Origin: Cupriavidus oxalaticus | GTDB taxonomy: Bacteria; Pseudomonadota; Gammaproteobacteria; Burkholderiales; Burkholderiaceae | Direction: 5' to 3' | DNA length: 64,000 bases | Assembly (NCBI RefSeq): GCF_004768545.1 | Contig: NZ_CP038635.1 | Span: 1,178,001-1,242,000, forward strand | Shown: piece by piece, positions 59,530-64,000 of the stretch | Numbering within the stretch: position 1 is the stretch's first letter | Layout: every line of letters starts with the position of its first letter | Translations under genes and position numbers: made by a program | The notes under the pieces: model-generated | Told to the model about the DNA's origin: nothing | The model's input: only the letters and a program-made list of their open reading frames with translations | Database searches by the model: none

Positions 59530-60557
59530 ACCAGCCCCGGCACGCCGTGCACGGCGGGGCCGTCGATGCGGAAGTCGGCCGCCAGCTCGTGCGGGCCGCT
59601 GATCTTGGGGCGGATGCCGGCATAGCCCGGCTGCAGCGCGCCGTCGGCCAGTCCCGGCCAGTAGCGGCGCACCTCGTCATAGAAACTGTCGGCATCGGCC
59701 GGGTCCACGCTGTACTCGATATCGTCGATCCAGCGCACGTTGGGGCCGAAGCGCGCCTGGCCGCCGAGATCCAGCGTCAGGTGCACGCCCAGGCCGGCGG
59801 CCTCGGGCACCGGATAGATCAGCCGTGAGAACGGCGCGCGTCCGGCCAGCGTGAAATAGCAGCCCTTGGCGTAGTACTGCGGCGGGATATGGGCTTCGGG
59901 CATGCCGTCGAGGCGGCGCGCCAGTTCCGGCGCGGTCAGGCCGGCCGAGTTCACCACCGTCCGCGCCAGCAGCGTGGTGGCGCCCCCATCTTCGCTGCCC
60001 ACTTCCAGCCGAATCCCGTCCGCCGTGATCGCGCCGGCCAGCACCGGCGACTGCACCGCCAGCACCGCACCGGCGTTCTCGGCATCGCCCAGCAGCGCGG
60101 TCATCAGGCCGTGACTGTCGACGATGCCGGTGGAGGGCGACAGCAGCGCGGCATGGCATTGCAGCTGCGGCTCCAGCGCCTGCGCTTCGTCGCGCGAGAG
60201 CAGCCGCAGGTCGTCGACGCCGTTGGCCGCCGCCTTGGCGCGGATGCCGTCGAGCGTCGCCACCTGCGCCGCGCTGGTGGCGACGATCAGCTTGCCGCAG
60301 CGCTGGTGCGCCACGTGGTGCGTGGCGCAGTAGTCGTACAGCATGGCCTTGCCGCGCACGCACAGCTCTGCCTTCAGCGAACCGGCGGGATAGTAGATGC
60401 CGGCGTGGATGACTTCGCTGTTGCGCGCGCTGGTGATGGTGCCGAAGGCGTTTTCCGCTTCCAGGATGATCACCTCGCGGCCCTGCAGCGCGAGGGCGCG
60501 CGCGGCTGCCAGTCCTACGACACCGGCGCCGATGACGACGCAGTCCACCTTTTCCAT
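59451..60557 (-). CDS. FAD-dependent oxidoreductase, L-2-hydroxyglutarate oxidase-like
   Basis: 368 residues: dinucleotide fold [17 protein letters not shown] (near 7-23), then [20 protein letters not shown], characteristic of the LhgO/YgaF branch of DAO-fold enzymes, and the FAD-site TSSLAIAE close to the C terminus. It may oxidise L-2-hydroxyglutarate or a related 2-hydroxy acid. AAGGAAA precedes ATG 60557. The GntR gene 55 bases upstream, on the same strand, is its likely regulator. Confidence 0.88.
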   Translation of the reverse strand: MEKVDCVVIGAGVVGLAAARALALQGREVIILEAENAFGTITSARNSEVIHAGIYYPAGSLKAELCVRGKAMLYDYCATHHVAHQRCGKLIVATSAAQVATLDGIRAKAAANGVDDLRLLSRDEAQALEPQLQCHAALLSPSTGIVDSHGLMTALLGDAENAGAVLAVQSPVLAGAITADGIRLEVGSEDGGATTLLARTVVNSAGLTAPELARRLDGMPEAHIPPQYYAKGCYFTLAGRAPFSRLIYPVPEAAGLGVHLTLDLGGQARFGPNVRWIDDIEYSVDPADADSFYDEVRRYWPGLADGALQPGYAGIRPKISGPHELAADFRIDGPAVHGVPGLVHLFGIESPGLTSSLAIAERVCAALA

Positions 60558-60612
60558 GCTCGTTTCCTTGTTGCTATGGTTTGTTGCAGTACTGGTTGCC
60601 GTGTGGCGGGAT

Positions 60613-61323
60613 TCAGCCCGCCAGGCCCAGCCGCGCGGCCGCCGCGGACAGGTGCCGTTGCGCGGCCTCGCGCGCCGCCGGGGCATTGCCGGCGGCGATG
60701 GCGTCGGCCAGCGCCGCGTGCTCGGTGTCGGCGGCGCGCGGGGCGCCGGTGGCGGCGCCGAGCCGCGCGGTGTTCTCCCACGCGCGCTGGCGTGCCGCCA
60801 GCATCTGCTGGCTGACGAAATCGGTCAGGCCGGTAAAGCAGGGGTTGTGCGCGGCCTCGGCGATGGCGTGGTGGAAGGCCATGTCGGCGGCGGCCGCGCT
60901 GGCCATGTCGCCATGGCCGTCGGCCTGCGCCTGCATGGCTGCGAGCGCGGCGCGGATCGCGCCGACATCGGCCGTGGTGCGGCGCTCGGCCGCCATCTCG
61001 GCGCAGGCGGTCTCGACCACGCGGCGCAGCTCGAACAGCTGCGCCAGCGTGGGTCCGCCATCCGGTGCGCTCGCCACGCGCCAGGCCTGGCCGCCCGGGG
61101 TTTCCGAAACAAAGGCGCCAGAGCCCTTGCGCGTGACCAGCACGCCGTCGGCCTTGAGCTGGGCGATGGCTTCGCGCACGATCGGCCGGCTTACGCCGAA
61201 GGTGTCGGCCAGAGTGGCTTCGGCGGGCAGGCGTCCGCCCGCGGCGTAGCGGCCGGCGAGGATGTCGTCGTGCAAGGACTGGGCGATACGGCTGGCCAGC
61301 GAGGGCGGGCGGTGCAGGGTCAT
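60613..61323 (-). CDS. GntR-family (FCD/FadR subfamily) regulator
   Basis: 236 residues: winged HTH ([30 protein letters not shown]) and an FCD effector domain with Asp/His metal-binding positions ([20 protein letters not shown]). It is followed directly by the hydroxyglutarate-oxidase-like gene, and a palindrome lies in front of its start, pointing to autoregulation by a small organic acid. Confidence 0.9.
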   Translation of the reverse strand: MTLHRPPSLASRIAQSLHDDILAGRYAAGGRLPAEATLADTFGVSRPIVREAIAQLKADGVLVTRKGSGAFVSETPGGQAWRVASAPDGGPTLAQLFELRRVVETACAEMAAERRTTADVGAIRAALAAMQAQADGHGDMASAAAADMAFHHAIAEAAHNPCFTGLTDFVSQQMLAARQRAWENTARLGAATGAPRAADTEHAALADAIAAGNAPAAREAAQRHLSAAAARLGLAG

Positions 61324-61339
61324 GGGCAGATATGTCAGG

Positions 61340-61350
61340 CTGTCAGACAG
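61340..61350. promoter_or_regulatory. Candidate FCD-type operator
   Basis: Palindrome CTGTC-A-GACAG 17-27 bases upstream of the GntR start, the TGTCnGACA type seen in FadR-subfamily operators. Placement suggests autorepression. Confidence 0.45.
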
Positions 61351-61567
61351 CTTTTGTGCGATTGTGGTACCGAAGTTGTCGCGAGTCAAGCTTTCCGCAA
61401 TGGGCGGTGCTACACATGGCGGGCTAGACCCACCGGTATTTGCTTAACTTCTGCGGCCCGCGGCCGATAGTATCCGGATACAGGTGGCGGATGCTGCCCG
61501 GCACCTCCGCCGTGGGTTTGCCATGCTCCGCGCGCGGCGACAAACGCGGGGCCCTTTGCAAACAGCC

Positions 61568-62479
61568 ATGATCCAGCTCACTCCCAACGATCTTCCGGTC
61601 GGACACCCGCTGCCCTGGTCGCTGCTCGACGGCGACGGCAACCTGGTGCTCGGCAGCGGCAGCGTCATTCCCGATGCGCGCGACCTCGCCCTGGTGTTCC
61701 GGCACGGCGTGCTCTGCCGCGCGGGTAATGGCAGCGAAAGCGACGACAGCGGCGATACTGATGCCGACACCGGCATGCGCACCGCGCCAGGGCCGGTTGG
61801 CCTGCAGGTCGGCACGCTGCTCCACATCAAGCATGAAGGCGAGTCCGCACGCGCCGCCGCCAGCCGCCTGATCGGCTTTATCGAGCAGGGGCTGTTCGTG
61901 ACCTGGCCGCAACTGGGCGGGCGCGACCTGGCGCTGCAGGCGGGCGACACCGTGCTGCTGCGCGGCTTCTCCGGACAGGCGATCCACAGCTTTACCTCGA
62001 CCATCACCGCGGTCTGCCGCAGCCCGTTCCGCTACCTGGTGCTGTCGGCGCCGACCAACCTGCACGCGACCCCGGTCCGCAAGGCGGCGCGCGTGCCGAC
62101 GCGGCTGGCGGCATACCTGACCGAGCCTCCGGAAGACGACGACGGCGTTCATGGCGTGGCCGTCGCGGTGCGGGCGGGCACGGCGCGGCTGGCGCTGCTG
62201 TCCGACCTCAGCACCGGCGGTGCGCTGGTGCAGACCACCGCGCCGTCGCCCGCGCCGGGCAGCCGCGTGCGGCTGCGCTTCCAGCTCCGGGCCGCGTCGT
62301 TCGACAGCGAAGTCATCGTCGACGGCTGGGTCAGGGTGGCACCAGGCGCGGCCGGACAGGACGACGGCGATTTCCCTGCCTTCGGCGTGGCTTTCGACCT
62401 GCTGGCGGAGCGCGAGATGACGCTGCTGCAGTGCTACATCTACGAGCAGCTGCTATCCACGACGCGCCTGCCACTGTAG
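61568..62479 (+). CDS. PilZ-domain protein with YcgR-like N-terminal domain
   Basis: 303 residues. The N-terminal half is a YcgR-like beta domain (GLQVGTLLHIKHEG); the C-terminal half is PilZ with the c-di-GMP motif RKAARVPTR (RxxxR) and DLSTGGALV (DxSxxG). It is likely a c-di-GMP effector acting on motility or surface traits; no partner is visible. ATG 61568. Confidence 0.88.
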   Translation: MIQLTPNDLPVGHPLPWSLLDGDGNLVLGSGSVIPDARDLALVFRHGVLCRAGNGSESDDSGDTDADTGMRTAPGPVGLQVGTLLHIKHEGESARAAASRLIGFIEQGLFVTWPQLGGRDLALQAGDTVLLRGFSGQAIHSFTSTITAVCRSPFRYLVLSAPTNLHATPVRKAARVPTRLAAYLTEPPEDDDGVHGVAVAVRAGTARLALLSDLSTGGALVQTTAPSPAPGSRVRLRFQLRAASFDSEVIVDGWVRVAPGAAGQDDGDFPAFGVAFDLLAEREMTLLQCYIYEQLLSTTRLPL

Positions 62480-62497
62480 CCTGCGCGCAGCCCGCCA

Positions 62498-62530
62498 ATA
62501 AAAAAACGGCACCGGGAAACCGGTGCCGTT
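62498..62530 (-). terminator. Terminator of the ETF-QO gene
   Basis: Stem AACGGCACCGG, loop, CCGGTGCCGTT, followed on the minus strand by TTTTTTATTGG. Lies 31 bases past the ETF-QO stop. Confidence 0.88.
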
Positions 62531-62561
62531 CCATGCGCCGGGCGCTTGCGCGCCGGGGGCC

Positions 62562-64000
62562 TTACATGCCGACGTAGTTCGGACCGCCGCCGCCTTCCGG
62601 CGTGACCCACACGATATTCTGCGTGGGGTCCTTGATGTCGCAGGTCTTGCAGTGCACGCAGTTCTGCGCGTTGATCTGCAGCCGTTCCTTGCCCGAGGTC
62701 TCGTCCTGCACGAACTCGTACACACCCGCCGGGCAGTAGCGCGACTCGGGGCCGGCGAATTTGTCCCAGTTGATGCTGACCGGCACGCTGGCGTCCTTCA
62801 GCGTCAGGTGCGCCGGCTGGTTTTCCTCGTGGTTGGTGTTGCTGATGAACACCGAGCTGAGGCGGTCGAAGGTCAGCTTGCCGTCCGGCTTCGGGTAGGC
62901 GATCTTCTCGCACTCGGCCGCCGGCTTTAGGTACACATGGTCCGGCTTGACGCGGTGGATGGTCCAGGGCGGGTTGCGGATGCCCAGCTTGGGCAGCAGC
63001 CATTGCTCGATGCCGGTCATCAGCGTGGCGGTGGTGCGGCCCTTCTTGAACCACTGCTTGAAGTTCTTGGCCTGCAGCAGTTCCTTGTACAGCCAGCTCT
63101 GCTCGAACGCGGCGGGGTAGGCGGTCAGCTCGTCGTGCTGGCGGCCGCCCTGCAGCGCGTCATAGGCGGCCTCGGCGGCCAGCATGCCGGTCTTGATCGC
63201 GGCATGGCTGCCCTTGATGCGCGAGGCGTTCAGGTAACCGGCATCGCAGCCGACCAGCGCGCCGCCCGGGAACACGGTCTTGGGCAGCGACAGCAGGCCG
63301 CCGGCGGTGATGGCGCGCGCGCCGTACGACAGGCGCTTGCCGCCTTCGAAGTACTGGCGGATTTCCGGGTGCGTCTTGAAGCGCTGGAATTCCTCGAACG
63401 GCGACAGCCACGGGTTGGTGTAGTCCAGGCCGACCACAAAGCCGACCGCGACCTTGTTGTCTTCCATGTGGTACAGGAACGAGCCGCCGTAGGTGGCCGG
63501 GTCCAGCGGCCAGCCGGCCGTGTGCACCACCAGGCCGGGCTTGTGCTTGGCCGGGTCGATCTCCCACAGCTCCTTCAGGCCGATGCCGTAGCTCTGCGGA
63601 TCCTTGCCGGCGTCCAGGCCGAACTTGGCGATCAGCTGCTTGCCCAGGTGGCCGCGCGAGCCTTCGGCGAAGATGGTGTACTTGGCATGCAGCTCCATGC
63701 CGAGCTGGAAGTTGTCGGTGGGCTCGCCTTCCTTGTTGATGCCCATGTTGCCGGTAGCCACGCCCTTGACCGAGCCGTCTTCGTTGTACAGCACCTCGGC
63801 GGCCGGGAAGCCCGGGAAGATCTCGACGCCCAGCGCCTCGGCCTGCTGGCCCAGCCAGCGCACGAAGTTCGACAGGCTGATGATGTAGTTGCCGTGGTTG
63901 TGGAAGCACTCCGGCAGCAGCGCCGGCGGCGTGCCCTTGGAGCCCGACTCGTTCAGGAACAGGAACTTGTCTTCACTGACCGGCTGGTTCAGCGGCGCGC
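62562..64000 (-). CDS. Electron transfer flavoprotein:ubiquinone oxidoreductase (partial, 5' end outside window)
   Basis: Membrane-bound Fe-S flavoprotein moving electrons from ETF to ubiquinone. About 479 residues of an expected 550-560 are visible, reading continuously to the window edge. Seen: IFPGFPAAEVLYNEDGSVKG, GSRGHLGKQLIAKFGL, the ETF-QO motif GGALVGCDAGYLNASRIKG and the C-terminal 4Fe-4S ligands (RYCPAGVYE, NCVHCKTCDIKDP). The N-terminal FAD fold is beyond the edge. Confidence 0.95.
   Translation of the reverse strand, partial: APLNQPVSEDKFLFLNESGSKGTPPALLPECFHNHGNYIISLSNFVRWLGQQAEALGVEIFPGFPAAEVLYNEDGSVKGVATGNMGINKEGEPTDNFQLGMELHAKYTIFAEGSRGHLGKQLIAKFGLDAGKDPQSYGIGLKELWEIDPAKHKPGLVVHTAGWPLDPATYGGSFLYHMEDNKVAVGFVVGLDYTNPWLSPFEEFQRFKTHPEIRQYFEGGKRLSYGARAITAGGLLSLPKTVFPGGALVGCDAGYLNASRIKGSHAAIKTGMLAAEAAYDALQGGRQHDELTAYPAAFEQSWLYKELLQAKNFKQWFKKGRTTATLMTGIEQWLLPKLGIRNPPWTIHRVKPDHVYLKPAAECEKIAYPKPDGKLTFDRLSSVFISNTNHEENQPAHLTLKDASVPVSINWDKFAGPESRYCPAGVYEFVQDETSGKERLQINAQNCVHCKTCDIKDPTQNIVWVTPEGGGGPNYVGM

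Overview
The window is high-GC chromosomal DNA of a betaproteobacterium. Protein sequences and gene content (cysS followed by an AlkA-type glycosylase, accA, tilS and lysC; a single-chain pyruvate carboxylase; a class-I-type PPK2; ppiA-ppiB-lpxH) point to Burkholderiaceae, most likely Cupriavidus or a close Ralstonia relative. The species is inferred from memory, not from a search.

Region 1 (1-25,100) is core genome. It holds slyD, a metallophosphoesterase-like gene overlapping mutS, a minus-strand run DUF465-ppk2-uspA, suhB, trmJ, cysE, a minus-strand run TPR-ppiA-ppiB-lpxH, a plus-strand run cysS-glycosylase-accA-tilS-lysC ending in tRNA-Ser(GCT), two small unknown genes, ferredoxin-NADP reductase and pyruvate carboxylase.

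Region 2 (25,100-47,000) is accessory and shows decay. After a divergent LysR/VOC pair, a pirin gene stops after about 77 codons, exactly where a minus-strand acyl-CoA catabolic cluster begins (acyl-CoA ligase, CoA-transferase, MalT-like LuxR regulator, acyl-CoA dehydrogenase, thiolase, two MaoC hydratases, SDR). Two places in this cluster look like deletion junctions: acyl-CoA dehydrogenase N-terminus against thiolase C-terminus, and CoA-transferase N-terminus against a tail resembling a Bug-type binding protein. Nine copies of a 12-bp repeat carrying a stop codon lie upstream of the LuxR regulator gene. An IclR gene diverges from the ligase; a group II intron sits directly after the T-run of its terminator; beyond the intron is a complete peptide-type ABC transporter operon, a frameshifted porin and an N-formylglutamate amidohydrolase gene, plausibly an uptake and use module controlled by the IclR protein.

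Region 3 (47,000-64,000) is again mostly core: FAD-linked 2-hydroxyacid dehydrogenase, DUF2069, WrbA-like quinone reductase, YihY/BrkB, Mpo1-like protein, alpha/beta hydrolase with O-acetylhomoserine sulfhydrylase, CBS protein, an MFS-acyltransferase fusion, a GST, aroC, an MFS transporter, an L-2-hydroxyglutarate-oxidase-like enzyme with a GntR regulator, a PilZ protein and the 3' part of the ETF:ubiquinone oxidoreductase gene.

I found no CRISPR array, prophage, rRNA or obvious defence system. The most unusual material is the decayed acyl-CoA island, its stop-codon repeat and the terminator-sited intron.
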